A DNA stretch of 64,000 nt, taken from the NCBI RefSeq assembly GCF_003013715.1, contig NC_072815.1:248001-312000 (forward strand). The letters are read 5' to 3'. Both the position numbers and the translations under genes were made by a program. Positions 9,828 to 19,100 of this stretch are shown here, in pieces. Under the pieces are notes generated by a model. That model worked only from the letters and a program-made list of their open reading frames with translations. It had not been told where the DNA came from and did not search any database. Source of the stretch: Candidozyma auris (lineage: Eukaryota > Ascomycota > Pichiomycetes > Serinales > Metschnikowiaceae). Position 1 is the first letter of the stretch. Every line of letters begins with the position of its first letter.

Positions 9828-12800
9828 ATGGCCAAAAGGAAGCTCGAAAAGTCTGCTGCCAACGTGGCGACGGAAGCTGAGCCCTTAACCAATCACGAGG
9901 CTTCGAACGGCTCCAGTTTGGATCATCCTGTCAGTGAGGATGAGCGTGATGAGGAATCTGGGGCTGACTCTGAAGAGGAAGAGGACGAGGAAGAGCAGGA
10001 ACACAAATCTAGTGAGCCACCATCGAAAAAGCATAAGTCTCAGTTGACTGCTCAAGACGTCCAGACGGCTCGTGAAACAGCAGAGCTTTTCAAATCGAAC
10101 ATCTTCAAGCTACAAATCGACGAGCTTGTCAGCGAAGTCAAGATCAAGGACTCTCACGTGGCCCGGATCGAAAAGGCCCTCCATAGACTTCACCACTGTA
10201 TATCTCAGGTCCCAGCTACAGAACAGCTCACACTCGAAGAAGCAGAGAAAAAGATCAACAGTAAGAAGTTGGTAATTCCGTTCCCTGACCCGAAACCCAC
10301 AAAGGTCAACTATAAATTTGGGTACTTGCCCCCAGAGCACGTTGCATTGGTGGGCTCGTTTGGGTTAAAAACGGGAATCGCTTCGCAGCACGGTCAGGGT
10401 ATAGATATCTCGCTTGTTATGCCCAAACTGTTGCTCTCACCCAAGGACTACTTAAATTACAGAGCATTGTATAAGAGAAGTTTCTACATGGCATACTTGG
10501 CTGAGCATTTACTTCTGCTTACGAAAAAAGAAAACTTGCCTGTGAAGATGTCTTATTATTTCCTCAATGATGACGTCCTTTGTCCTGTTATCAAGCTTGA
10601 GTCGATCAAGACGGACAACGAGGAAGACTTGTGCTTCCACAAAACTAAATTCACAATTAATTTGATTGTCTCACTTCCGTTTGGTGTGTTTGACACAAAA
10701 AAGCTTTTACCAGATAAGAATTGTATCAGAGTGCAAAGCGACATCGAAGAGCTTCCTCCCACGCCATACTATAACTCGTCTGTCGTCTCAATGACTACTC
10801 ACGACTACTACCTCAAGTACTTGTACAGAAACAAGAAGTCCGCTGAGGCATTTAAGGATGCTTGTACATTGGGAAGGTTGTGGTTACAGCAAAGAGGGTT
10901 TGGCTCTTCTCTCAATACGGGAGGTTTTGGCCACTTTGAATTCGCTATACTACTTTCTGCACTTCTCAACGGTGGTGGCAACAGCGGTAATAAGATCCTT
11001 CTTTACGGATTTTCCTCATACCAGTTGTTCAAGGGTGCCATCAAATACTTAGCTACTATGGACTTGTTGACTGGGTATTTGAGCTTCTCGAGCGACTTGG
11101 ACCAGTCCAGCGCATCGAAGTATGTTCCTGAGGCTGGTTTTAACACTCCAACCATATTTGACAAGAACATCAAGCTCAATATATTATGGAAAATGACCAA
11201 ATCCTCTTATCAAGCATTGCGTCTGCATGCCATTCACTCGTTTGATTTGCTTAATGACGTCGTTTACGACAGATTTGATGCCATGTTCTTGCGCAGAACT
11301 GGTCCAGATGTGTTGAAGTACGACTTAACATTTAGACTCACCATACCTGAGGAGCTCCACGACAGTTTTGGTGCCTTAGAGAAAATCACTTTTGTGACCT
11401 TCGATAATTACATCAAGCACAAGATCTACATTATTTTAAAGAACGCTTTAGGCGAGAGGGCAACCAGCATTGAGATAATCAATGACAAAGTCAACAATTT
11501 GTTTTCCCTTCTAAAAAGAAAGCCATCTACTCAGCATAGCGACACATACTTAATTGGCATAGAATTGAACCCCGACGAATGCGATAAGATCGTCACTAAG
11601 GGTCCCAATGATACAGATGAGGAGGCTGCCGCGAAATTCCGCTCATTTTGGGGCTCTAAGGCATCTCTTCGAAGATTCAAAGACGGAACGATTCAACATT
11701 GTGTGGTCTGGAGCATAGAGAACAACGAACCTGTGGCATCCACTATAATCCATTACGCTTTAGGCTTGCACCTTCATCCTACTATTACCCAGCATCTTAC
11801 TTCCTCAGTAAGCAAATTCAACGCTAAGCTTCCGGTTCCACTGGCAGCCTCATCATCTGGCCAAGGAGTGACAGGGGCAGCGAACTTCACGCTCTTAAAA
11901 GAATCATTTGAGGAATTGTGCAAGGTCATGTACAACTTGGAGCTTCCATTGAGCGTGAAATCTATATTGCCGGCATCACCATCGTTGAGAAATACCTCAA
12001 TGTTGCAGCCTGTTCCCTTCGCTGTTTCAAATCCCGACTTCTGGAATGATCTTGTCTTACAATTTGAGAGCTCTTCTAGGTGGCCCGATGAGATAAAAGC
12101 TTTGGAAAAGACTAAAACAGCTTTTTTGCTCAAGGTAAGTGAGACGTTGAATAAAGAATCCACATACAAGTGCTTCCTCACGAAAGACGATTCCATCCCA
12201 TACATGGAAGACATCACTTTGATGAATGTGCTTACTCCCGGTGGGTATGGGTTCAGGTTTAGGGTTTTAAGTGAAAGAGATGAGATCCTTTATCTACGTG
12301 CTGTTTCAAATGCTGGTGCCCAGAAAGCTATGGTGCAAAAAGTTTATCTCAAATTTAATCAGAAATACTTGGGCTCTGTGAAGCATTCCCGCACTATCAG
12401 CATTTTGGCAACACATCACACGTATTATTCTCCAGTTGTTCGATTATTCAAGCAATGGCTTGATTCACAAGTCTTGCTTAATCATTTTAATGATGAGCTC
12501 GTGGAGCTTTTGGCCATGAAGCCATTCGTGGATCCCGCCCCACATACAGTTCCCAACTCGGTAGAGAAAGGTTTCTTGCAAGTACTTGATTTCATTGCCA
12601 CCTGGAATTGGAAAGACGATGGACTCATTCTAGACCTTGCTAAACGTGCGGACTCTGCTGCGGATGAGCTCGAGAACAAACTAAGCGATAAGCTTACCGT
12701 CAGAGCGTACCAAGTGATCCAATCCAACTTTGAAACGATCCGCAAAAATGACCCCTCTGCTATGAAAACACAATTCTTCGTCGGCACAAGAGATGACCCT

Positions 12801-13346
12801 TCAGGTATCTTGTGGTCAAGCGATGTGACATTGCCTATCGCCAGTAGGCTCACTGCTCTTGCAAGAGCTGCCATGCGCATGGTGAAGGAGCAAAATATCG
12901 ACGACCAAACACTCAAGCTCATTTTCACACCGGCGTTGAACGACTTTGATTTCCACATCCAGTTGCGTAAGTCGGACATTGCTAAATCGTCTGGCGTGGT
13001 GAAGACTGGCGGTTACAAGAACTTATCTGGTAATTACACCTCGTTCCCTGACGACATCACGTCGCGGTATGACTTGACTGCGATGCTCGTAGAGGAGCTC
13101 AATAAAGCTTTTGGAAACATGATCATCTTCTCAGCAAGAAGGTGTGCTGCTCTTTACGACGGAGAGAATATTGTGTGTGGTGTGTATCTACCCAACACTG
13201 GCAACAAGAAATTCAGGGTCAGCTTGGCCATGGACGTGAAGCCGCTGAACGAAAAGGACGAAGTGTCGCTAAATAAGGAGAGTATCACAGACCAAATCAA
13301 ACTTCTAGGCGGCGATCTTATTAAGGCCATCAGGTTCAGAAAGTAA
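9828..13346 (+). CDS. UTP22: U3 snoRNP / UtpC subunit Utp22 (Nrap family)
   Basis: A 1172-residue nucleolar protein of the Nrap family. It is a UtpC component of the small-subunit processome, required for 18S pre-rRNA maturation and linked to Rrp7 and CK2. The first ~70 residues are basic then very acidic (DSEEEEDEEEQE), ending in a KKHK-like nuclear signal. The remainder shows Nrap hallmarks: KYLYRNKKSAEAFKDACTLG, LWLQQRGFGSS, FWGSKASLRRFKDGTIQHCVVW and a C-terminal nucleotidyltransferase-like half with SARRCAALYDGENIVCGVYLP. Length agrees with S. cerevisiae (1237). The ATG at 9828 is the first one; an upstream in-frame extension lacks an ATG. The encoded CTG codons are probably serine. Confidence 0.94.
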   Translation: MAKRKLEKSAANVATEAEPLTNHEASNGSSLDHPVSEDERDEESGADSEEEEDEEEQEHKSSEPPSKKHKSQLTAQDVQTARETAELFKSNIFKLQIDELVSEVKIKDSHVARIEKALHRLHHCISQVPATEQLTLEEAEKKINSKKLVIPFPDPKPTKVNYKFGYLPPEHVALVGSFGLKTGIASQHGQGIDISLVMPKLLLSPKDYLNYRALYKRSFYMAYLAEHLLLLTKKENLPVKMSYYFLNDDVLCPVIKLESIKTDNEEDLCFHKTKFTINLIVSLPFGVFDTKKLLPDKNCIRVQSDIEELPPTPYYNSSVVSMTTHDYYLKYLYRNKKSAEAFKDACTLGRLWLQQRGFGSSLNTGGFGHFEFAILLSALLNGGGNSGNKILLYGFSSYQLFKGAIKYLATMDLLTGYLSFSSDLDQSSASKYVPEAGFNTPTIFDKNIKLNILWKMTKSSYQALRLHAIHSFDLLNDVVYDRFDAMFLRRTGPDVLKYDLTFRLTIPEELHDSFGALEKITFVTFDNYIKHKIYIILKNALGERATSIEIINDKVNNLFSLLKRKPSTQHSDTYLIGIELNPDECDKIVTKGPNDTDEEAAAKFRSFWGSKASLRRFKDGTIQHCVVWSIENNEPVASTIIHYALGLHLHPTITQHLTSSVSKFNAKLPVPLAASSSGQGVTGAANFTLLKESFEELCKVMYNLELPLSVKSILPASPSLRNTSMLQPVPFAVSNPDFWNDLVLQFESSSRWPDEIKALEKTKTAFLLKVSETLNKESTYKCFLTKDDSIPYMEDITLMNVLTPGGYGFRFRVLSERDEILYLRAVSNAGAQKAMVQKVYLKFNQKYLGSVKHSRTISILATHHTYYSPVVRLFKQWLDSQVLLNHFNDELVELLAMKPFVDPAPHTVPNSVEKGFLQVLDFIATWNWKDDGLILDLAKRADSAADELENKLSDKLTVRAYQVIQSNFETIRKNDPSAMKTQFFVGTRDDPSGILWSSDVTLPIASRLTALARAAMRMVKEQNIDDQTLKLIFTPALNDFDFHIQLRKSDIAKSSGVVKTGGYKNLSGNYTSFPDDITSRYDLTAMLVEELNKAFGNMIIFSARRCAALYDGENIVCGVYLPNTGNKKFRVSLAMDVKPLNEKDEVSLNKESITDQIKLLGGDLIKAIRFRK

Positions 13347-13504
13347 CGAGGACCCTGCCACCAGAAGTGCACATAACGTTTGCAGCCATCTTCATCCGCG
13401 AAGATGGATTAGGCCCAATGCTCGCTATCAACACTTTCCAAGGCTTACCTGGATCTAGTGAACTCACATATAATCCTCCATACTCCTCCACACTCCTTCT
13501 TCCC

Positions 13505-14278
13505 ATGGACTTCTCCGTGCAGCAGTACCCCACTGTGGAGGAAACCATCATAAATAATGCCTCTTTACTATATAGACGAAAGAAGCATTTCCTCACCAAC
13601 CTCAGGCAACTTGTGGATGGGATAGGCTACGTTGTCATTGGCCTCATCTACCTCAGAGACATCCTGATGTTGTTTGCCGCCTTACGAGCATTTATCCACT
13701 ATTGCATCTCAAACCCCTATCCCACCCCATCTCCAACGGTTACTGTCAGCGACGTTGCCAAAAAACGCATGAAAAAGTTCATTCTTACCAGCATTCTCAC
13801 CGTTAACGTCATCTGCTTGCTAAAGCACCTTCTATTTGGTGTCTACACTGAACTGATCACGGAAGACGGATACTTGTACGGAGGCATGACCCTTCAGTTC
13901 ATTGGCGAGCGCCTTCCCCAGCTGCGGTTAGCGCTTCTATTTCTTGACATGCTAATCACGCTCATCCAGATCGTGTACCACCATCTCATGTGCTGCACTG
14001 ACGACTCGGCGGTGCTCAAAACGAGGCCGTTGGAGATCAGCGAAGAGGACACGTCGTGTCGTCTGGAGATCGAGGGTGACGGCTACAATGGGAACGTGTC
14101 GCTTATTGCGCTAGACATCTTCCAGGGAATAGTAGAAACGCTACTGTTTTACGAGACAGGACTGGGCAGTCTCTGGGAGATGAATACATGGAATGAAGAT
14201 CTGACGAACGAGCAGCCGATTACACCGAGAAGAGACGGACAAGCCCCTCAAATGCTGCTTTCGCAGTTATTAGCATAA
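13505..14278 (+). CDS. DUF1746 multi-pass membrane protein, Dsc4-like
   Basis: A 257-residue protein matching the fungal DUF1746 family. Its S. pombe member Dsc4 is a subunit of the Golgi Dsc ubiquitin ligase. The first family block is LRQLVDGIGYVVIGLIYLRD followed by a hydrophobic LMLFAALRAFIHY segment. The second is GGMTLQFIGERLPQLRLALL followed by a hydrophobic LDMLITLIQIVYHHL segment. A further hydrophobic stretch (ILTSILTVNVICLLKHLLFGVY) lies between them, giving three or four membrane spans. An earlier in-frame ATG at 13418 would add 29 residues; 13505 fits the usual short N-terminus better. It follows UTP22 in tandem. Function in this yeast is inferred from the family only. Confidence 0.72.
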   Translation: MDFSVQQYPTVEETIINNASLLYRRKKHFLTNLRQLVDGIGYVVIGLIYLRDILMLFAALRAFIHYCISNPYPTPSPTVTVSDVAKKRMKKFILTSILTVNVICLLKHLLFGVYTELITEDGYLYGGMTLQFIGERLPQLRLALLFLDMLITLIQIVYHHLMCCTDDSAVLKTRPLEISEEDTSCRLEIEGDGYNGNVSLIALDIFQGIVETLLFYETGLGSLWEMNTWNEDLTNEQPITPRRDGQAPQMLLSQLLA

Positions 14279-14638
14279 TTAAACTACTCGTGTCAGAAAC
14301 AGGATTGGTGGCAACTGATTTTTTTTTTTCTAACTTGATGTTTACTGGAAGGCAGCTCGTGTTTGGTTCAGTATGAAGGAGGCGGTTTCTTCAACGAATG
14401 TAAACTAGAGTCTCTTTGGGCATGTCGATCCTAACCTAGACGAGGATAGAATTTTGAACCACTCGAAGTTTCTGTGGTACTTAGAGGAGAGTTGTTGAGA
14501 AACTGCATAACTCATCCAATTGATAATGTCCGATTCCCTGCGGGTTCTCTGAAAGTCTGAGGAATGTGGACAGAATCTTATCAGAAAGCATAGTATAGCC
14601 ACACCAATTTCGTCAAACTGAGCTCCTTAGGCTGGGTT

Positions 14639-14648
14639 GGCTGCGAAA
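14639..14648 (+). promoter_or_regulatory. Recurrent intergenic motif GGCTGCGAAA, copy 3
   Basis: An exact match in the context GTTGGCTGCGAAATCAGTG, about 270 bp upstream of the RPC40 ATG. Confidence 0.6.
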
Positions 14649-14843
14649 TCAGTGCACAATGATATGACCTCAACGTATCCAGAGATTCATTACAACAGCG
14701 CACCATGAACTTAGAACTCTCAAGCTTTCAACATTCGACACTTTTGCAGCTTTTCAAATCATTTCTTTGCCAGCTTAGATGTCGGTAAAGAACTTCCTCT
14801 TTGCCTAACTTCCAGCATTCCTGCATCCGGATGCCTCGTTGGA

Positions 14844-14849
14844 GATGAG
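14844..14849 (+). promoter_or_regulatory. PAC-like element of RPC40
   Basis: The core GATGAG in GGAGATGAGGATGG, about 70 bp before the RPC40 start. PAC (polymerase A and C) elements mark RNA polymerase I/III subunit and ribosome-biogenesis promoters in budding yeasts. The assignment rests on the core and the position. Confidence 0.45.
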
Positions 14850-14915
14850 GATGGATAACAAAAAAATTACCCATCGCATCTTCAATACCTAGGATCCATT
14901 CGAGCCGCCAGCATC

Positions 14916-15920
14916 ATGTCAAACATCGTGGGTATTGAGTACAATCGTGTCACCAACACCACATCTACGGATTTTCCTGGTCATCTGACCAACGAAGATA
15001 ATGCATGGGATATGGAAAAATTCAAGTCTAAGTTCGACATTAACGTCCAATACATTGCAGGCAGAAACGCCAACTTCGATTTGATCAACATTGACACATC
15101 GATAGCCAATGCCTTCAGAAGAATCATGATCGCAGAAGTTCCTTCCGTAGCAGCGGAAACAGTTTATGTGTTCAATAATACTTCTGTCATTCAAGATGAG
15201 GTCCTCGCACACAGGATAGGTCTCATTCCTTTGGATGTGGATCCAGATGTGTTGGTGTGGCTCGACCCTTCAGTTGACGAGAAAGAAAGATTCAACGACA
15301 CAAACACCATCGTCATGTCGTTGGACGTCAGCTGTACCCGCAACCCACATGCTCCTGCTGATGCGACGGACCCTAATGTGCTTTATAGAAATCTGAACGT
15401 CTACGCCAAAGACCTTAAATTCGAGCCTCAAGGCCGTCAGGTGGAGCTCTTCAAGGACAGACCGGTCCAGCCATGTGACCCTGACATTTTGCTTGCGAAA
15501 TTGAGACCGGGCCAGGAGATCTCTTTGAGGGTACATTGTGTGTTGGGTATTGGTAGCGACCACGCCAAGTTCTCCCCAGTCTCCACTGCTTCGTACCGTT
15601 TGATGCCTACTATTGATATCAAAGAACCCATTGAGGGAGAGTTGGCCAAAAAATTTCAAAAATGTTTCCCATCTGGCGTGATTGGCATTGATGAACTGGG
15701 CAAAGCATACGTGAAAGACGCCAGAAAGGATACCGTGTCAAGAGAAGTATTGAGACACGATGATTTAGCATCGAAGGTGAAACTAGGCAGAAGAAGAGAC
15801 CATTTCATCTTCAACGTAGAGTCTACGGGCGCAATGCTGCCCACAGAGATCTTTCTCAAGTCGGTAAGAGTGCTGAAGAACAAGGTCGACTACTTAAGAA
15901 ACTGTCCAATTGGTCAGTGA
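14916..15920 (+). CDS. RPC40: RNA polymerase I and III common subunit AC40
   Basis: A 334-residue alpha-like subunit shared by RNA polymerases I and III. It pairs with AC19 (Rpc19) to nucleate polymerase assembly. The alpha-motif region NAFRRIMIAEVPSVAAETVY and the following EVLAHRIGLIPL are typical. The C-terminal block AYVKDARKDTVSREVL, HFIFNVESTGAM and the LKNKVDYLRNCPI end match the yeast protein. Length matches S. cerevisiae (335). A CTG codon at about 15837 falls where the yeast protein has Thr, consistent with Ser decoding. It is followed after 70 bp by the convergent ERP3, across a T-rich spacer. Confidence 0.96.
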   Translation: MSNIVGIEYNRVTNTTSTDFPGHLTNEDNAWDMEKFKSKFDINVQYIAGRNANFDLINIDTSIANAFRRIMIAEVPSVAAETVYVFNNTSVIQDEVLAHRIGLIPLDVDPDVLVWLDPSVDEKERFNDTNTIVMSLDVSCTRNPHAPADATDPNVLYRNLNVYAKDLKFEPQGRQVELFKDRPVQPCDPDILLAKLRPGQEISLRVHCVLGIGSDHAKFSPVSTASYRLMPTIDIKEPIEGELAKKFQKCFPSGVIGIDELGKAYVKDARKDTVSREVLRHDDLASKVKLGRRRDHFIFNVESTGAMLPTEIFLKSVRVLKNKVDYLRNCPIGQ

Positions 15921-15990
15921 AGGGAATGGGTAATTACATGTATAATAGAAACGAAAAGTATTAGTTTTTTTTTTTCTTTTTACTAAGTAC

Positions 15991-16629
15991 TTAGACAAGC
16001 TGTTTTCTGGAGCCCTTGAAGAAGTATTGCACCACGGCAATTTGCAAAGCAGCCATGCCAACCATCAAAAGCACCTCTAGAATGGAGAAATAGTATATTC
16101 TGGACTCTGTGGAGCGCACGGTGGCTTGGTTTCTGTTGTTTCTCGTCTTGTAATACTGCAACGTCCACTTGAGCTCGTCCAACTGTCTGTCGATCTCGTC
16201 AGCGGTTCTCTTCATGCGCTCCACGTGCTGTTGTGGTTTCTGGTTGCTGGGAGCAGGCATGGATGCTCTGAATTGGCTCTGAGCATCGCCCTCGTGCTTG
16301 ATTTCGAAGTCCACCACCTTCTCTGCGAACGTTGACATCTGGTTGGAGAAACAGAACTCGTACTCGCCGACAACATCAGCATTGAACACAAAAGTCCCCT
16401 GTCTCTGTTTCGTGTCTGACAATATGACGTGGCCGTTGGGGCCCTTGACCTCATAGTCCACGTCAAAGTCACCACCTGACTGAACAGCGAAGTAGAAGTT
16501 GACCGAGGTACGCGGTTTCTGGGTGAAAATGTAGTAACACACTTTCTCCTTGGCGGGCAAGTTGAACGTCAACGCAGACGCAGCAATCACTTGCACGAGC
16601 GCCACAAGCGCAATGACACGGGCCAACAT
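15991..16629 (-). CDS. ERP3: p24-family ER-Golgi cargo receptor, Erp3-like
   Basis: A 212-residue type I membrane protein of the p24 (emp24/gp25L) family, which cycles in COPII/COPI vesicles. A signal peptide spans about residues 1-20 (MLARVIALVALVQVIAASA). The GOLD domain follows, with two cysteines (VCYY and EFCFSN) in family positions. Then comes a coiled segment (VERMKRTADEIDRQLDELKW) and a C-terminal membrane span (ILEVLLMVGMAALQIAVVQYFF) with a short cytosolic tail SRKQLV. The run LQYYKTRNNRNQATVRSTESR closely parallels yeast Erp3, including its ESRK tail. Other p24 members are possible but fit less well. Confidence 0.85.
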   Translation of the reverse strand: MLARVIALVALVQVIAASALTFNLPAKEKVCYYIFTQKPRTSVNFYFAVQSGGDFDVDYEVKGPNGHVILSDTKQRQGTFVFNADVVGEYEFCFSNQMSTFAEKVVDFEIKHEGDAQSQFRASMPAPSNQKPQQHVERMKRTADEIDRQLDELKWTLQYYKTRNNRNQATVRSTESRIYYFSILEVLLMVGMAALQIAVVQYFFKGSRKQLV

Positions 16630-17289
16630 GGTGGAAGCAGTATACGGTTTTGGTGATTTGATCAGGACGTGTCAGAAAAACGAGCTTTGGTCGTGCGAGG
16701 AACAGGACAGGACAAGTAAGAGACTATGGAGATTTAATAAGAGAAAACAATAAATTGGAATTGATAAGTTACTTTGCTTGATTTCCTTTACTGGGGGCCT
16801 CTCATGTTGCTTTTATTATGTATTTGTGTTCTGATATGTTGGGACCTTCACTTGTATGAAGCGAGGCTACGAGTAGAAGTGGTGGGTCCACCTGAAATCC
16901 GGCATCGATTTCTTGTAAAGTGGTTGATGGTCATAAACTTGATAATCTAAGCAGCTCTATCAAATTCAATCTTTATTCTACGCTGATGCTAGAAGTATTA
17001 TCAGGTCTGTTTGTATTATGTTTAGACATCACTAAGGTGCGCCTGATTTGGAGGACTTTTCGCAGCCATTAGGCCAGAACAACAAAAAAGTATGGAATGC
17101 TTCCAATAGGTAGCAAAATTAACGTGAAATCAACATACCTTAAAAATAGCCTTTTAGACAAACCGCTGTCAACCTCTTTGCAGCGAATGTGCCTTTTGGT
17201 TGTTTCAACCTCGTAGTTATCCTACGTCATAGCGTTCAGGTGCTACGCTCCTACCTCAGTTCATCAATGCATTATATTTACAAGCTAAT
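16630..17289. other. Intergenic region ERP3-MRPS35
   Basis: About 660 bp upstream of ERP3 and downstream of MRPS35. It holds one exact recurrent motif at 17058-17067, in the plus-strand context ACTTTTCGCAGCCATTAG. No other feature is seen. Confidence 0.5.
17058..17067 (-). promoter_or_regulatory. Recurrent intergenic motif GGCTGCGAAA, copy 4
   Basis: An exact minus-strand match about 430 bp upstream of the ERP3 start. Confidence 0.6.
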
Positions 17290-18388
17290 TTATACAGTGT
17301 AGACCATGCGACCAAGTTTATCGAAGCCCACGGCCCTGTCTCTTTTCTTGTCTCTTCTAGAAGCACCGTACCTGTAACCAACTTCGCCCGCGGTGGCCTT
17401 GGTGAATCTGAACTCGGTATCGTCGCCTTGTTTCTGAACACCGACAACAACCTCGTTTTGTTTCACTTTGGGCATGTCACTCACCTCCTTGAATTCAGAC
17501 AAGCTGTTAAGCGTTTCTTGAGCAGGCTCAAGCCCGAAGATCTTACCAGCGTCCACGGGACCAAATGGTTCCGACTCAGAGATGGTCAAGAACCTCTGGT
17601 GCAATGTCTTGGCTGGGGTGGGAATTTCCGTCAAGTTATCCTTGTCTCTGGGTGGGTAGAATAAGGGGAACATTCTGTTCATAACCTTCGAAAATTTGTC
17701 AAGGTCCTCATTGATTTTGTTCTGGATGTTAGTATAAATGTTGCAAATTAGTATTTGTTTGTCAGGAGCAAATGTGTAACCATATGGAGGTCTTAAAGAC
17801 TAATCGAATATAACAAAGCTAATCTCATCATCAAACAAAAAATAAGGATTTAAAAAATCATTGTGTACATACCTCGCTTCTCCATTGTCTCTCAATGTGT
17901 TGTAGCTTGACAAGCGCCTCTACACGAGGAAGACGAATGCCATATTTATGTGCTACTTCCTGGACATGAACGCCCTTCTCCACCACTTCGGAGAAAATTT
18001 TCTGCTTCATGTCCTCCAGAATTACCTGGGCCGTCTGGGTATGCCTGTTGTGTGGGAAAGGAAACTTGGAGAGGTCTCTCGAAGGATTCCTCTGGAACAC
18101 TTCAACGCCTGGCGTGACTCTAGGGAAGTTGTTTTCATCGATGTACAGGGGCTGGTGGTTCTGAGGAGGATAGCAGTACTTGTTTGTATAGTATTCACCT
18201 CTGATGTTCTTGGGACCAAGAAACACTTTAAGTTGCCTCTTCAAGGGTCCATCGTGGGATTTCGGGTCTGGTTTAGGGAGAAACCCTTCGGGCACACGGA
18301 AGTAGTCTGCCTTTCTCTTACGTCTGAATCCACGGGCCGCTTGGACGGAGCGAGCGCCGCTAGGACGAATTGTCAGGGCAGAGAACAT
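17290..18388 (-). CDS. MRPS35: Mitochondrial small-subunit ribosomal protein mS45 (Mrps35/Bot1), spliced
   Basis: A 315-residue protein after splicing, homologous to yeast Mrps35 and S. pombe Bot1, in the mitochondrial small ribosomal subunit. Exon 1 (18388-17873) encodes 172 residues. It has a basic presequence-like start and the Bot1 signature: RRKRKADYFRVPEGFLP, GPLKRQLKVFLGPKNI, EYYTNKYCYPPQ and EVVEKGVHVQEVAHKYGIR. Exon 2 (17721-17290) encodes 143 residues starting NKINEDLDKFSKV, with MFPLFYPP and a C-terminal YRYGASRRDKK. Read without splicing, both halves would be truncated. The joined frame is continuous and close to the yeast length (345). It is divergent from CDC7. Confidence 0.88.
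17722..17872 (-). other. Intron of MRPS35 (151 nt, phase 0)
   Basis: The 5' splice site is GTATGT (17872-17867). The branch site TACTAAC is at 17734-17728 and the 3' splice site ATCCAG ends at 17722, only 6 nt after the branch heptamer. The intron separates codons exactly (QWRSE then NKINE). Confidence 0.88.
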
Positions 18389-18665
18389 TGGAGGAGAGAG
18401 GGAACTTTTTCACTAGAGATTTTTTTTTTTTTCCAAGTGAGTAGCAGAAGATTGCGACATCGCGACATTGTCGCATTCTCTTGGAGTGCCAGCGCTGAAA
18501 TCATATACCTTTAATATTCATATTTTTAAAAGGTAGGTGATTTTTCGTTATCTAGCGTGTTAGCTTATAAGAAGAATTTGAGAGGCAATTGGAGGTTTGC
18601 TTTTTTTTTTTTTAATTTTTTCTTTTGAATTTGATGACACCATACAAGATGCCTGTCATTGAGGA

Positions 18666-18675
18666 TTTCGCAGCC
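18666..18675 (-). promoter_or_regulatory. Recurrent intergenic motif GGCTGCGAAA, copy 5
   Basis: An exact minus-strand match (plus context GATTTCGCAGCCATTTT) in the divergent MRPS35/CDC7 region. Confidence 0.6.
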
Positions 18676-18978
18676 ATTTTCGTAGGTGAGGCCCAGTGAG
18701 ACATCAAGGACGGATATAGAACGGATATGAAAGATTTATTAAGATGCTTCGTTTATTCTCTTCTCTCTGCCACAATACTCTTTGGCAGAAATATGGCTCT
18801 CTTGTCAGGTACCCTTTGTGAGATTGCCCGTGACATCCAATGTAGAAGTGTTTCGAAGCACACACAAAAACGACTGTCCAATACACTTACTTGATCTGAA
18901 GGTATACGCAGAAAACTTTAAGCGTTCTATATATAAATGTAGAGACAACTGGTGAAGCCGATAACTGCCAAACACTCA

Positions 18979-18998
18979 CACGTGATAAACGGCACGTG
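18979..18998. promoter_or_regulatory. Tandem E-boxes upstream of CDC7
   Basis: Two CACGTG palindromes, 14 bp apart start to start, lie 103-122 bp before the CDC7 ATG. They are candidate Cbf1/bHLH sites. Confidence 0.4.
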
Positions 18999-19100
18999 CA
19001 AATCTACCGCTAACCTATACACGCTTCACCAAAACACTCTTCGTTCTCATACCCAAATTTGTGAATTGTTGATCCACATCTTCCACGCCACCGCTGTCAT

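Larger units (their letters stand above)
14279..14915. other. Upstream region of RPC40
   Basis: About 640 bp with a T-run at 14319-14328, one exact recurrent motif at 14639-14648, and a PAC-core-like GATGAG at 14844-14849 about 70 bp before RPC40. No gene is seen. Confidence 0.5.
18389..19100. other. Divergent MRPS35/CDC7 promoter region
   Basis: About 710 bp with two long T-runs (near 18420-18432 and 18600-18613), an exact recurrent motif at 18666-18675 and two E-boxes (18979-18984, 18993-18998). No MluI-box ACGCGT is seen before CDC7. Confidence 0.55.
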
